From an uncultured Paraburkholderia sp. (GTDB taxonomy: Bacteria; Pseudomonadota; Gammaproteobacteria; Burkholderiales; Burkholderiaceae), in the NCBI GenBank assembly GCA_937917025.1, contig CALFSF010000267.1, positions 1 through 32,765 on the forward strand: a stretch of DNA of 32,765 nucleotides, given 5' to 3'. Made by a program: the position numbers and the translations under genes. Every line of letters starts with the position of its first letter. The stretch's first letter is position 1. The notes under the pieces were generated by a model. It ran no database searches. It was not told the DNA's origin and saw only the letters and a list, made by a program, of their open reading frames with translations. Shown here in pieces: positions 19,045-27,106 of the stretch.

Positions 19045-19899
19045 ATGTCTCACGATTCGCAAGCCCAGGGCACGCCCAATCCGGATTTCTACGCCGGTTA
19101 TCACGCGCTGCGGTTGCGGCGTCATTCGCACGGCATTCTCGAAATCGTGATGAGCGGCGAAGGCGTGAACAAAAGCGGTCTCGCGACCGCCGATGCGCAC
19201 ATGCATCGCGAGCTCGCGGAGATCTGGCGTGATATCGACCGCGATCCGGAAGTGCGCGTCGCGGTGATCCGTGGCGAGGGAAAGGGCTTTTCGGCCGGTG
19301 GCGATCTCGGGCTCGTCGAGCAGATGGCCACCGATTTCGACGTGCGCACGCGCGTGTGGCGCGAGGCGCGCGACCTCGTCTACAACGTGATCAACTGCAG
19401 CAAGCCCGTGGTTTCCGCGATGCACGGGCCGGCGGTGGGCGCGGGCCTCGTCGCCGGATTGCTCGCCGATATTTCGATCGCGGCGAAGAGCGCGCGGATC
19501 ATCGACGGCCATACGCGCCTCGGCGTCGCGGCGGGCGATCACGCGGCGATCGTGTGGCCGCTCCTGTGCGGCATGGCGAAGGCGAAGTATTACCTGATGC
19601 TGTGCGAACCGGTAAGCGGTGAGGAGGCGGAGCGGATTGGCCTCGTGTCGCTCGCGGTCGATGAAAACGATCTGTTGCCGAAAGCCTTCGAAGTCGCGCA
19701 GAAACTCGCGAGCGGTTCGCAGACGGCGATCCGCTGGACCAAGTACGCGCTGAACAACTGGCTGCGCTCGGCGGGCCCGGCCTTCGATACGTCGCTCGCA
19801 CTTGAATTCATGGGCTTTGCCGGCCCCGACGTGCGCGAGGGCGTGAACTCGCTGCGCGAGCGCCGCGCCCCCGACTTCAGACGCGGCGATCCGTTCTGA
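19045..19899 (+). CDS. Enoyl-CoA hydratase/isomerase (crotonase) family protein
   Basis: The 284-residue crotonase-fold protein includes the oxyanion-loop segment [14 protein letters not shown] (about 87-100) and [15 protein letters not shown] (about 135-149). Compared with classical enoyl-CoA hydratase, the catalytic glutamate in the second block is replaced by Val, and the second glutamate in the third block is replaced by His ([15 protein letters not shown]). It therefore may not hydrate crotonyl-CoA by the usual mechanism. The ATG at 19045 is chosen because a GGA lies nine bases upstream; an ATG at 19018 is also possible. It is likely co-transcribed with the binding-protein gene. The substrate is unknown, and another CoA chemistry (isomerase, decarboxylase, hydrolase) is possible. 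Confidence 0.88.
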   Translation: MSHDSQAQGTPNPDFYAGYHALRLRRHSHGILEIVMSGEGVNKSGLATADAHMHRELAEIWRDIDRDPEVRVAVIRGEGKGFSAGGDLGLVEQMATDFDVRTRVWREARDLVYNVINCSKPVVSAMHGPAVGAGLVAGLLADISIAAKSARIIDGHTRLGVAAGDHAAIVWPLLCGMAKAKYYLMLCEPVSGEEAERIGLVSLAVDENDLLPKAFEVAQKLASGSQTAIRWTKYALNNWLRSAGPAFDTSLALEFMGFAGPDVREGVNSLRERRAPDFRRGDPF

Positions 19900-20039
19900 T
19901 GCCGCTGGCCGCGCTGCGTGACGTCCACGCGGCGCGGGTGTTCTGGCGCGTGCCGACACTGATACGCGCGGTATGATCGGACGAACCGGGCGCGGCATGG
20001 CCGCTGCGTCCCGCCACTTCAAGGTGCGAGGAGAAAACC

Positions 20040-20855
20040 ATGACCGCTACAACCGGCTCCACGCCGCCCTTTCCCGGCTTCCCGGGTTTTCCGCCCGCTG
20101 AGATGCTCGACCGGATGTGGGACATGATGCGCCACACGCCGTTCGGGTCGGCCTTTCCCGGCGCGCAGGCCGGCGCGGCGTCGGGCCTGGGGCCGTCGCT
20201 TTCGATGATGTCGGACATGATGGCGCCGCTCACCAACGTCGAGGAACTCGACAAGCGCATCACCGACATGCGCGCGGTCGAACAGTGGCTGAAGCTGAAT
20301 CTGAACATGCTGCAGTCGGCCATCCAGGCGCTCGAGGTGCAGCGCGCGACGCTCGCCACCTTGCGGGCGTTCGGCGCGTTCGCGCAGTCGTCGATGAAGC
20401 CGATGGCTTCCGCGTCGGGTCCGGCGGCCTCGGCTTCTTCGCCGACGCCATCGTGGATGTCGCCTCAGCAGACGTCTGCAGCCGCGCCATCCGCGGCTGC
20501 CCAAACGAAGGCGAGCGACGCCGATGCCGCGGACGAAGCCGGCGACGCCGCGCAGACGCCGCCTTTCGACACCTCGGCGTGGTGGAATCTGTTGCAATCG
20601 CAATTCAACCAGCTGGCGCAGTTCGCGATGGCGCAGCCGGCCGCGGCCGCCGGCGCGACGGCCACGGCGGAGGACATGGCCGAAGCGGCGGAGGGCACGC
20701 ACGGACCTGGCGTCGCCAGCAATGCCCACGCAACCCGCGAGGCCGCGCCGAAGTCGTCTGGCGCGACGAAACGCGCGGCGGCGAAGCGTGCGCCGTCGTC
20801 GAAAAGTGCGAGCGAAGGTCGCGGTGCGAAGAAAGCGCCCGCTTCAGGGGCCTGA
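20040..20855 (+). CDS. phaM: PhaM-type polyhydroxyalkanoate granule regulatory protein
   Basis: The 271-residue protein has an N-terminal Pro/Gly segment and a conserved helical core (about 68-110) around VEELDKRITDMRAVEQWLKLNLNMLQSAIQALEVQRAT, typical of PhaM. A long low-complexity Ala/Ser/Pro linker follows. A basic, histone-H1-like tail closes it (TKRAAAKRAPSSKSASEG..AKKAPASGA, about 240-271). In Ralstonia, PhaM activates PHA synthase PhaC, sits on the granule surface and tethers granules to the nucleoid through such a tail. The PHA synthase gene itself is not in this window. The start is supported by a GAGGAGA ribosome site. It is monocistronic, with a hairpin just downstream. Confidence 0.82.
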   Translation: MTATTGSTPPFPGFPGFPPAEMLDRMWDMMRHTPFGSAFPGAQAGAASGLGPSLSMMSDMMAPLTNVEELDKRITDMRAVEQWLKLNLNMLQSAIQALEVQRATLATLRAFGAFAQSSMKPMASASGPAASASSPTPSWMSPQQTSAAAPSAAAQTKASDADAADEAGDAAQTPPFDTSAWWNLLQSQFNQLAQFAMAQPAAAAGATATAEDMAEAAEGTHGPGVASNAHATREAAPKSSGATKRAAAKRAPSSKSASEGRGAKKAPASGA

Positions 20856-21313
20856 ACACGCGTTCGCGTGCGGTTTGCGCTCGCGCAACAAGCGGGCGCA
20901 AATAGCGGCATCGACGCCACAATTGAAACCGCCGGCCGCCATCCGTTCCGCTGACTGTCATGGGGCCCGTGCTATCATCCTGTAAGCTTTTGGGCCCGTT
21001 TGCGCGCACTGAAAACAATGACTCGAGCAGCTCGACCCGCCACCGGCAAGGCCGGCAAGCGGTTCGACGGTGCAGTCCGGCGCGGGCCGGTTCGACCCAG
21101 GCATGGTTTTTCCTCACCCACGGTCAACCGATTCAAGCATTCCGGTTTTCGCAAGTGCACATTTTGCCGCCAGCTTCTTTGCCAGGCGGCGCATCTGGAC
21201 GCCCGATTACCGCGTAAAATTGAATGATTCTCAGGTCGCGAAAGCGCGCTCCGGCTCGCTCGCAGCAAACAGATACAAACAGACGTCGCATTGCGCAGAA
21301 CAGGGGTGGGACT
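20856..21313. other. Long intergenic region upstream of the di-iron protein gene
   Basis: These 458 bp hold no gene that I can support. They contain the phaM hairpin (20874-20902), a GGGCCC pair separated by 23 bp (20964-20998) spanning a TATCAT element at 20973-20978, and the ribosome site before 21314. The ORF at 21000-21227 begins with TTG, has atypical composition, and is not convincing. The leader of the following gene could be about 330 nt if TATCAT is the -10. Confidence 0.5.
20874..20902 (+). terminator. Hairpin downstream of phaM
   Basis: An 11-bp stem TTTGCGCTCGC / GCGGGCGCAAA (one U-G pair) with a 7-nt loop lies 19 bp after the phaM stop. No U tract follows, so it may be a terminator that depends on other factors, or an mRNA 3'-end stabiliser. 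Confidence 0.5.
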
Positions 21314-22195
21314 ATGAACACCATGCTTTATCCGGAACTTTATAAATCGCTCGAATCCGTTCGATGGGACATGGAGAAAGACATTCCATGGTCCAGGTTC
21401 GATGCGTCGCTGCTCACCGACGAGCAGGCGGCAACGATCAAAATGAACGCGATCACCGAGTGGTCGGCGTTGCCCGCCACGGAAATGTTTCTGCGCGACA
21501 ACCATCACGACAGCGATTTTTCGGCATTCATGAGCGTCTGGTTTTTCGAGGAGCAGAAGCATTCGCTGGTGCTGATGGAATATCTGCGCCGCTTCAAGCC
21601 GGAACTGTGCCCGACGGAAGAGGAACTGCACGCCGTGCGTTTCGAATTCGATCCGGCGCCCCCGCTCGAAACGCTGATGCTGCACTTCTGCGGCGAAATC
21701 CGCCTGAACCACTGGTATCGCCGCGCGGCTGAATGGCATACCGAGCCGGTTATCAAGCACATCTACGAAACCATTTCGCGCGACGAAGCGCGTCATGGCG
21801 GTGCGTATCTGCGTTACATGAAAAAGGCGATGGCGCAAACGGGCGATATCGCGCGTGCCGCATTCGCCAAGATCGGCGTGCTGATGGCGTCGGCGCGTCG
21901 CACGGAAAAGCCGCTGCACCCCACGAACCTGCACGTGAACCAGGCGCTGTTCCCGCGCGACACGATCCAGTCGCGTTTGCCGGATCCGGAATGGCTCGAA
22001 CGCTGGCTCGACGAACAGATCCGCTTCGATGACGGCTGGGAAAAGAAGGTCGTCGAGCGCATTCTGCACAACCTGTCGATCCTGTTCGAGCGCACGTTCA
22101 CGACGGCGCAGGAGTTGAACCGCTATCGCAAGGAAGTGGTGACGCGGCTGCAGGCGGAGCAGGGCACGGGCGCGCCCCAGCAGCAACCGGCCTGA
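21314..22195 (+). CDS. Ferritin-like di-iron protein (acyl-ACP-desaturase/AurF-like fold), role unknown
   Basis: The 293-residue helical protein starts MNTMLYPELYKSLESV, with a GGTGGG ribosome site. It carries the carboxylate-bridged di-iron ligand pattern: Glu near 49 or 57 and EEQKH at 79-83, then E127 and DEARH at 156-160. The E...EExxH / E...DEARH pairs are the pattern shared by plant-type acyl-ACP desaturases, AurF-like oxygenases and related ferritin-like oxidases. The extent (about 290 residues) is longer than bacterioferritin and lacks ferritin cage features. It is therefore more likely an oxidase, desaturase or oxygenase than an iron store. The ORF-track start 30 codons earlier is rejected. 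It stands alone between phaM and rfaE2, with a terminator after it. Confidence 0.82.
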   Translation: MNTMLYPELYKSLESVRWDMEKDIPWSRFDASLLTDEQAATIKMNAITEWSALPATEMFLRDNHHDSDFSAFMSVWFFEEQKHSLVLMEYLRRFKPELCPTEEELHAVRFEFDPAPPLETLMLHFCGEIRLNHWYRRAAEWHTEPVIKHIYETISRDEARHGGAYLRYMKKAMAQTGDIARAAFAKIGVLMASARRTEKPLHPTNLHVNQALFPRDTIQSRLPDPEWLERWLDEQIRFDDGWEKKVVERILHNLSILFERTFTTAQELNRYRKEVVTRLQAEQGTGAPQQQPA

Positions 22196-22258
22196 CGCAT
22201 CGCGCTGCCTCGTTGCGCTCGTTTCGTGACGAACGCATTGGATGCAGACAGGCATCGA

Positions 22259-22296
22259 AACGGCCCGGCAAGCGCAAGCTTTCCGGGCCGTTGTTC
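22259..22296 (+). terminator. Rho-independent terminator of the di-iron protein gene
   Basis: Ten-base arms AACGGCCCGG / CCGGGCCGTT with a 14-nt loop, followed by TTGTTCTGG. It lies 63 bp after the stop codon. Confidence 0.72.
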
Positions 22297-22407
22297 TGGT
22301 TGCCGTCCAGATTTCGCGTTTAGTCCGAATTTTCAACGAACCGGCGTTATCGCGCGTTGCAGCGGCAAGCGCGATCCTGACGGGTTCTTCTTTCTGATTT
22401 CCTCGCC

Positions 22408-22890
22408 ATGTCCGCCATTTTCGAACGCAAGATCATGACCCGCGACGCGCTCGCACAACTGCGTGCGTCGCTGCCGGGGCCGGTGGTGTTCACGAACGGC
22501 GTGTTCGACATCCTGCATCGCGGGCACGTCACGTATCTCGCCGACGCGAAGGCGCTCGGCGCTTCGCTGATTGTCGGCGTGAACAGCGATGCGTCGGTGC
22601 GCATGCTCGGCAAGGGCGACGACCGTCCGATCAACAACGAAGCCGACCGCATGGCGTTGCTCGCCGCGCTCGAAAGTGTCGACTGGGTGGTGTGTTTCGA
22701 AGAGCAGACGCCGGTTGCGCTGATCGAAGCGCTGCGTCCGGACGTGCTGGTGAAGGGCGGCGACTACGACATGGACGTGCTGCCCGAATCCGCGCTGGTG
22801 CGCGGCTGGGGCGGCCGCGCGCTCGCGATTCCGTTCGAGCACGACCGCTCGACCACCGCGCTGCTCAAGAAGGTGCGTACGCAGGGCTGA
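22408..22890 (+). CDS. rfaE2: D-glycero-beta-D-manno-heptose 1-phosphate adenylyltransferase (RfaE domain II type)
   Basis: The 160-residue nucleotidyltransferase has the signature FTNGVFDILHRGHVTYL, whose HRGH (37-40) is the nucleotide-binding HxGH of the cytidylyltransferase superfamily. GVNSDASVRMLGKGDDRP and KGGDYDMDVLPE are the typical RfaE-II blocks. It makes ADP-heptose precursors for the LPS inner core. In Betaproteobacteria the two RfaE domains are separate genes, and this is the adenylyltransferase half. The ribosome site is weak; an ATG nine codons later (22435) is an alternative start. It is convergent with the coaX-locus small protein. Confidence 0.94.
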   Translation: MSAIFERKIMTRDALAQLRASLPGPVVFTNGVFDILHRGHVTYLADAKALGASLIVGVNSDASVRMLGKGDDRPINNEADRMALLAALESVDWVVCFEEQTPVALIEALRPDVLVKGGDYDMDVLPESALVRGWGGRALAIPFEHDRSTTALLKKVRTQG

Positions 22891-22896
22891 TGTCGC

Positions 22897-22910
22897 GGGC
22901 GGCGCCGCCC
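22897..22910. terminator. GC-rich hairpin between convergent genes
   Basis: GGGCGGCGCCGCCC is a perfect palindrome in the 35-bp gap between the convergent rfaE2 and small-membrane-protein genes. It lacks a T run. A bidirectional terminator role is only suggested by location. Confidence 0.35.
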
Positions 22911-22925
22911 CGCGCGCCCGGGTGC

Positions 22926-23165
22926 TTATTGCGTCAACGCCGACGCCGCGATCGGCGCGGCGGGCGCCGGTTCGCCGACTACCGCCTGATCGGCGGCTTC
23001 GGCGGCTGTCATCGGTCGAATCTGTAGCGATTCGGCATGAATCTGGCGGTTCACGTGATTCGGCTCGCGCAGCCCGGCGGACGGCAACGGTCCGAACACG
23101 CCGCGCACGGCGACAAACGCCAGCACGTTGGCAAGAAACAGGATGGCGATCAGCCAGCGCAGCAT
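22926..23165 (-). CDS. Small membrane protein in the birA-coaX unit, unknown function
   Basis: The 79-residue protein starts MLRWLIAILFLANVLAFVAV with one N-terminal transmembrane helix (about 3-24). It then has a soluble tail with a REPNHVNRQIHAESLQIRPM block and an Ala-rich end. A GGAGAA ribosome site supports the ATG at 23165; the ORF-track start adds seven codons. In other Betaproteobacteria I recall the gene after coaX encoding a SPOR-domain protein with an MLR-type TM N-terminus. The present protein stops about where that domain would begin, which may mean a short homologue or a domain loss. It lies 36 bp downstream of coaX in the same direction. Confidence 0.72.
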   Translation of the reverse strand: MLRWLIAILFLANVLAFVAVRGVFGPLPSAGLREPNHVNRQIHAESLQIRPMTAAEAADQAVVGEPAPAAPIAASALTQ

Positions 23166-23201
23166 CGTCGGGTTCTCCGTCGGCAAATGGTTTGGGTGAG
23201 A

Positions 23202-24044
23202 TCAGCTGTGCGCGGCGCCGCTGCCTTCGGCAGCAATCAGCGCGAGGCCGGACAGCACCAGCGAATCGTGGCGAGTATGCGGCACCTTGAGCGCCGCTGT
23301 CACCTCATCCGCGGCGCCGCCGCCGGTCACGAGCCGCACGGGCACGTTCCACGCGTCGCAGAGGTCGTTCCACATGCGCTCGATCAGGCCCGCCTGCGCG
23401 AGCGCGCAGCCGGCCGACAGCGAGCGCGGCGTATCGGTCGCAAACGACGGCCCCCCAAGCATGCCCGGGCCTTCACCCTGATCCAGCAGATCGCGGGCGG
23501 AGGCGGCATCGAGCGTCGGCAGCTGCGCCGTATGTTCGCCGAGCGAGCGCATCATCAACGACCAGCCCGGCGCGATCACGCCGCCGACAAACATGCCGTC
23601 GGCGCGCAGCGCTTCGAGCGTCGTCGCGGTGCCGAACGTCGCGATGAGGAGCGGCTCGCCGGGAAACGTCGCGTGCGCGCCGATCAGGCCGGCCCACCGG
23701 TCGCTGCCGAGCGACGACGGCGTCGTATAGCCGTTGGTCACGCCGCATTGCCGCGCGAGAGCGCGAATCGTCGTGCGCGGCAGCGCGGGCCAATGCGCGT
23801 CGATCAGGCGCTCGATGCGGCCCGCGACCCCTTCGCCCGCGACGTTCGAAATCCACGCGCTTTCAGGCGCCGGTAGCGATGACGCGGCTAACGCCGACCA
23901 GTCCGGATCGTCGGCGGGCGCGTTCGTCTGCGCCGCGCCGTGTGCAAACGCGCCGCTTCGCAGCGGCGTGCCGTCGCGTTGCACCAGCGCCCATTTGATC
24001 CGGCTGTTTCCCGCGTCGATCAGCAGAAATGGCTTGCCGCTCAT
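23202..24044 (-). CDS. coaX: Type III pantothenate kinase
   Basis: The 280-residue protein starts [20 protein letters not shown]. The ASKHA-type phosphate-binding motif DAGNSRIKW lies at 10-18. [11 protein letters not shown] (about 114-124) and [10 protein letters not shown] (about 140) are the other ASKHA/CoaX blocks, and [10 protein letters not shown] is near 248. It phosphorylates pantothenate, the first step of CoA synthesis. Its start overlaps the birA stop by four bases (ATGA), a sign of translational coupling. The ORF track shows it as part of a longer fused ORF, whose upstream part is antisense to the birA frame. Real start and end agree with CoaX length. Confidence 0.95.
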   Translation of the reverse strand: MSGKPFLLIDAGNSRIKWALVQRDGTPLRSGAFAHGAAQTNAPADDPDWSALAASSLPAPESAWISNVAGEGVAGRIERLIDAHWPALPRTTIRALARQCGVTNGYTTPSSLGSDRWAGLIGAHATFPGEPLLIATFGTATTLEALRADGMFVGGVIAPGWSLMMRSLGEHTAQLPTLDAASARDLLDQGEGPGMLGGPSFATDTPRSLSAGCALAQAGLIERMWNDLCDAWNVPVRLVTGGGAADEVTAALKVPHTRHDSLVLSGLALIAAEGSGAAHS

Positions 24045-24946
24045 GCGACCCCGTCGGCGAGGCGCAGCGATACGTCGCCGGTCGAGATGGCTTCGCGGCC
24101 CGTCGCGGTGTCGAGCAGCAGAAGGCCGTTGTCGTCGACGCCTGCCGCGACGCCTCGCATCAGCTCGACGCCCTGTTCGACCAGCACGACTTCGCGGCCG
24201 GCGTAACCGTGGCACGCGTTCCAGCGTGCACGGAACGGCGCGAAGCCCTCGGCGGCGAAGCGCTGCAGCGCCGGTTCGAGCGCGTTCAGTTCGGCCGCGA
24301 GCGTATCGGTGAGATTCGCGTTCGGCAGCGCGCGCGACAACGCTGTTGGCGTCGTTCCACGCGTCTGCGCGGGGGCGCCGGCATTGAGCGCGCCGACTTT
24401 CGCCGCCAGCTCGTCGGCGCCTTTCACATTGGTGCCGATGCCGATGACGACCGCGCTCGCGTCCGCCGTGCTCCACGCCGTCTCGATCAGGATGCCGGCG
24501 AGCTTGTCGCCTTCGAAGAGTACGTCGTTCGGCCATTTCAGCGAAATCTGGCCCGGCGCCGCGAGCGGCAGCGAGCGCAATCCGTCCACCAGCGCGACGC
24601 CGACCGCAAGGCTCAAGCCGGCCAGGCCTTCCAGCGGGCGCGGCAGCACGCACGCCACCGAGAACAGCAGCGCGTTGCCGGGCTCGGCGTACCACGGACG
24701 GCCACGCCGACCGCGCCCGGCCGTCTGCAGATAGGCGACGCGGACCATCGGCCGTGGCAACGCATCGCGCTCGCGCGGCAGCGACTTCAGATGGGCCATC
24801 AGGTCGGCATTCGTCGAGCCGGTTTCCTCGACGATGTCGATGGGCCAGTCGTGCGCGGCCGGCCCGAACAGCGTGACGGCGCGTGCCCGGTCGATACGCC
24901 AGTCGCCGGCTGGCGTGGCGTCGGGGGAAGGTGTGCGGGGATTCAT
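24041..24946 (-). CDS. birA: Biotin-[acetyl-CoA-carboxylase] ligase (monofunctional BirA)
   Basis: The 301-residue protein starts [14 protein letters not shown]. The catalytic loop GRGRRGRPW is at 77-85. The central domain continues with [22 protein letters not shown] and KWPNDVLF (about 130-137). A C-terminal domain with GRE and [12 protein letters not shown] closes it. No winged-helix DNA-binding domain is seen at the N-terminus, so it is a biotin ligase only and not the E. coli-type repressor. It attaches biotin to the carboxylase BCCP. The four-base overlap with coaX makes a two-gene unit joining two cofactor-related enzymes. The ATG at 24946 is chosen; the ORF-track start adds 20 codons. 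Confidence 0.94.
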   Translation of the reverse strand: MNPRTPSPDATPAGDWRIDRARAVTLFGPAAHDWPIDIVEETGSTNADLMAHLKSLPRERDALPRPMVRVAYLQTAGRGRRGRPWYAEPGNALLFSVACVLPRPLEGLAGLSLAVGVALVDGLRSLPLAAPGQISLKWPNDVLFEGDKLAGILIETAWSTADASAVVIGIGTNVKGADELAAKVGALNAGAPAQTRGTTPTALSRALPNANLTDTLAAELNALEPALQRFAAEGFAPFRARWNACHGYAGREVVLVEQGVELMRGVAAGVDDNGLLLLDTATGREAISTGDVSLRLADGVA

Positions 24947-25043
24947 GAGGCGTATTGTAGTTGTCCATCGCCGCAAGTGGGCGCGAGGGGGCGCACGCGG
25001 ACACAACCGGTGCTCCCGGACCGCCCAGATGCGGCGCCTTCGT

Positions 25044-25049
25044 TACAAT
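25044..25049 (+). promoter_or_regulatory. Possible -10 element of the MCE transport operon
   Basis: TACAAT lies 33 bp before the TTG start of the permease gene. No good -35 is visible, so this is tentative. On the minus strand a TACAAT also lies at 24954-24959, near birA. Confidence 0.3.
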
Positions 25050-25081
25050 GGCCGCTGACTCCATCAAGCGAACCGCGATCC

Positions 25082-26215
25082 TTGAACTACGACACTCCGC
25101 CCGGCCTCGAAGTCGCGGCTGGCAGCCAGGGAAAGATCGTCCTGCTATCCGGCCAGTGGACGGCGCTCGCGCTCGCGCGCGACCGCGAGCGCAGCGGCGC
25201 CGTGCTTAAGCTGCGCGCCCTCGCGACCGAGAAGATCGGCCAATGGGACCTGTCGCGGGTCGATCGCCTGGATCACGTCGGCGGCCAGGCGCTGTGGCGC
25301 GTGTGGGGCTACCGGATGCCTGTCGGGCTCGTCGAGCTGAACGACACGCAGCGCGAGATCTTCGACCGTATCGCGCTGCTCGATCTGGCCCGCGAAAACC
25401 CCGAGGCGGTCCAGCGCTTCGATCCGTTCACGCGGCTGGGTCTTGCGATCTTCGCGTTCTTCGAGCACCTGCACGGCGGCATCGCGATGTTCGGGCGCGT
25501 CGTGCTCGATCTGCTCGCGATCGCGCGCAACCCGAAGCTGATTCCATGGACCGAGATTTCCGCGAACGTCTATAACGCCGGCGCGAAGGCGCTGGCGATC
25601 ACGGCGCTCGTCGCGTTCCTGATCGGCATCGTGCTCAGCTATCTCTCGGCGCAGCAATTGCGGCTTTTCGGCGCCAATCAGTTCATCGTCAATATTCTCG
25701 GGCTTTCGGTGATCCGCGAACTCGGACCGGTGCTCTCGGCGATCCTGGTGGCGGGGCGCTCCGGCTCGGCCATCACCGCGCAGATCGGCGTGATGCGCGT
25801 CACCGAGGAACTCGACGCGATGCGCGTGATGGGCATTCCGCACGGCCTGCGGCTGATCCTGCCGCGCGTGCTCGCGCTCGGCATCGCGATGCCGCTGCTC
25901 GTGATGTGGACGAACATCGTCGCGCTGACGGGCGGTGCGCTCGCCGCGAAAATCGTGCTCGGCATCGACATGAGCTACTTCGCGCGGGCGCTGCCGGGCG
26001 TCGTGCCGGTCGCGAACCTGTGGATCGGTCTCGGCAAGGGCGTCGCGTTCGGGATGCTGATCGCGATCGTCGGCTGTCATTTCGGATTTCGCATCAAGGC
26101 GAATTCGCAGAGCCTCGGTGAAGGCACGACCACTTCCGTGGTGACGTCGATCACGATCGTGATTCTCGCGGACGCCGTATTCGCCATCCTCTTTCAGAAC
26201 GTGGGGCTCGGATGA
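25082..26215 (+). CDS. MlaE-type lipid ABC permease with N-terminal STAS-like domain
   Basis: The 377-residue protein begins at TTG 25082 ([10 protein letters not shown]) because no ATG occurs in frame between the upstream stop region and the conserved part. It has an extra N-terminal domain (about 1-95, [12 protein letters not shown]...[22 protein letters not shown]) that resembles STAS/MlaB. The MlaE permease domain (about 110-377) contains [25 protein letters not shown] (around 205-230) and [17 protein letters not shown]. MlaE permeases move phospholipids between inner and outer membranes. In the canonical mla system MlaB is a separate gene, so this is a fusion. It overlaps the ATPase gene by four bases. 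Confidence 0.9.
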   Translation: MNYDTPPGLEVAAGSQGKIVLLSGQWTALALARDRERSGAVLKLRALATEKIGQWDLSRVDRLDHVGGQALWRVWGYRMPVGLVELNDTQREIFDRIALLDLARENPEAVQRFDPFTRLGLAIFAFFEHLHGGIAMFGRVVLDLLAIARNPKLIPWTEISANVYNAGAKALAITALVAFLIGIVLSYLSAQQLRLFGANQFIVNILGLSVIRELGPVLSAILVAGRSGSAITAQIGVMRVTEELDAMRVMGIPHGLRLILPRVLALGIAMPLLVMWTNIVALTGGALAAKIVLGIDMSYFARALPGVVPVANLWIGLGKGVAFGMLIAIVGCHFGFRIKANSQSLGEGTTTSVVTSITIVILADAVFAILFQNVGLG

Positions 26216-27090
26216 CCGCACCGCTCGCGACCGCCGTTCGTGACCAGCCGGTGCCGGAGATCGCCGAACCGGTCATCGAGGTCCACGATCTCACCAAGCG
26301 CTACGGACGCAACATCGTGCATCAGCATCTCGACTTCGAGGTGCGGCGCGGCGAGATCGTGTCGATCGTCGGCGGTTCGGGATCGGGCAAGACGACGCTC
26401 GTGCGGCAGATTCTCGGCCTCGAGCGGCAGTCGTCGGGGACGATCAAGGTATTCGGCAAGGACACCTCGAAGATCGAGCCGGAAGAGGCGCGCCTCATGC
26501 GCAGCCGCTACGGCATGCTGTTCCAGCAGGGCGCGCTGTTCTCGTCGCTGTCGGTGTTCGACAACATCGCGCAGCCGCTGCGCGAACTCGGTGACATCCC
26601 CGAAGACCTGCTGCGCGACATCGTGATGCTGAAGCTCGAAATGGTGGGTCTGCCGTGCAAGCACGCGTCGAAAATGCCGGCGGCGCTTTCGGGCGGCATG
26701 ATCAAGCGCGTCGGCATCGCGCGGGCGATCGCGCTCGAACCGGAACTGCTGTTTCTCGACGAACCGACGGCTGGCCTCGATCCGCAGGCGTCGGAAGAGT
26801 TCGTCGATCTGATCAGCACGCTGCACCGCGCGCTCGGGCTCACCGTCGTGATGGTCACGCACGATCTCGACACGATGGTCGCGCTCTCGACGCGCGTTGC
26901 CGTGCTGGCCGACCGCAAGGTGCTGGTCGCCGCGCCCGTCGAAGAGGCCGCGGGCGTCGATCATCCGTTTATCCGCGAGTATTTTCTTGGCCTGCGCGGC
27001 CGGCGCGCGTTGCAGGCGCTGCCGCCGGAACGGCGCGCGAAGCTGCCCGCCGCCGCCCTCGAGCCGGCATCCGCCGAAGTCCAGTTGTGA
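26212..27090 (+). CDS. MlaF-type ABC ATPase
   Basis: The 292-residue ATP-binding protein has Walker A GGSGSGKTT at 54-62. The ABC signature appears as LSGGMIKRVGIARA (about 160-173), followed by Walker B LLFLDEPTAGLD (about 179-190). The H-loop is VTHDLDT (about 218). The start ATG overlaps the permease stop (ATGA). It energises the lipid transporter encoded by its neighbours. The SGGMIKRVGIARA form of the signature is that of MCE-associated ATPases. The extra C-terminal tail (about 245-292) after the core may contact the STAS domain, as MlaF does in E. coli; that contact is inference. Confidence 0.94.
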   Translation: MTAPLATAVRDQPVPEIAEPVIEVHDLTKRYGRNIVHQHLDFEVRRGEIVSIVGGSGSGKTTLVRQILGLERQSSGTIKVFGKDTSKIEPEEARLMRSRYGMLFQQGALFSSLSVFDNIAQPLRELGDIPEDLLRDIVMLKLEMVGLPCKHASKMPAALSGGMIKRVGIARAIALEPELLFLDEPTAGLDPQASEEFVDLISTLHRALGLTVVMVTHDLDTMVALSTRVAVLADRKVLVAAPVEEAAGVDHPFIREYFLGLRGRRALQALPPERRAKLPAAALEPASAEVQL

Positions 27091-27106
27091 ATCCGGGAAC
27101 CTGACC

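Noticed and set aside
21000-21227. 75-aa ORF upstream of the di-iron protein gene
   Set aside because: TTG start, no ribosome site, unlike composition, no recognisable family. It overlaps the probable leader.
23202-25067. 621-aa minus-strand ORF as one protein
   Set aside because: Only the part after 24044 is a gene (coaX). The upstream part is an out-of-frame reading of birA, Arg/Ala-rich.
24029-25081. N-terminal 351 codons of the plus-strand ORF leading into the MlaE permease
   Set aside because: Antisense to birA and unlike the permease family. The real gene begins at TTG 25082.
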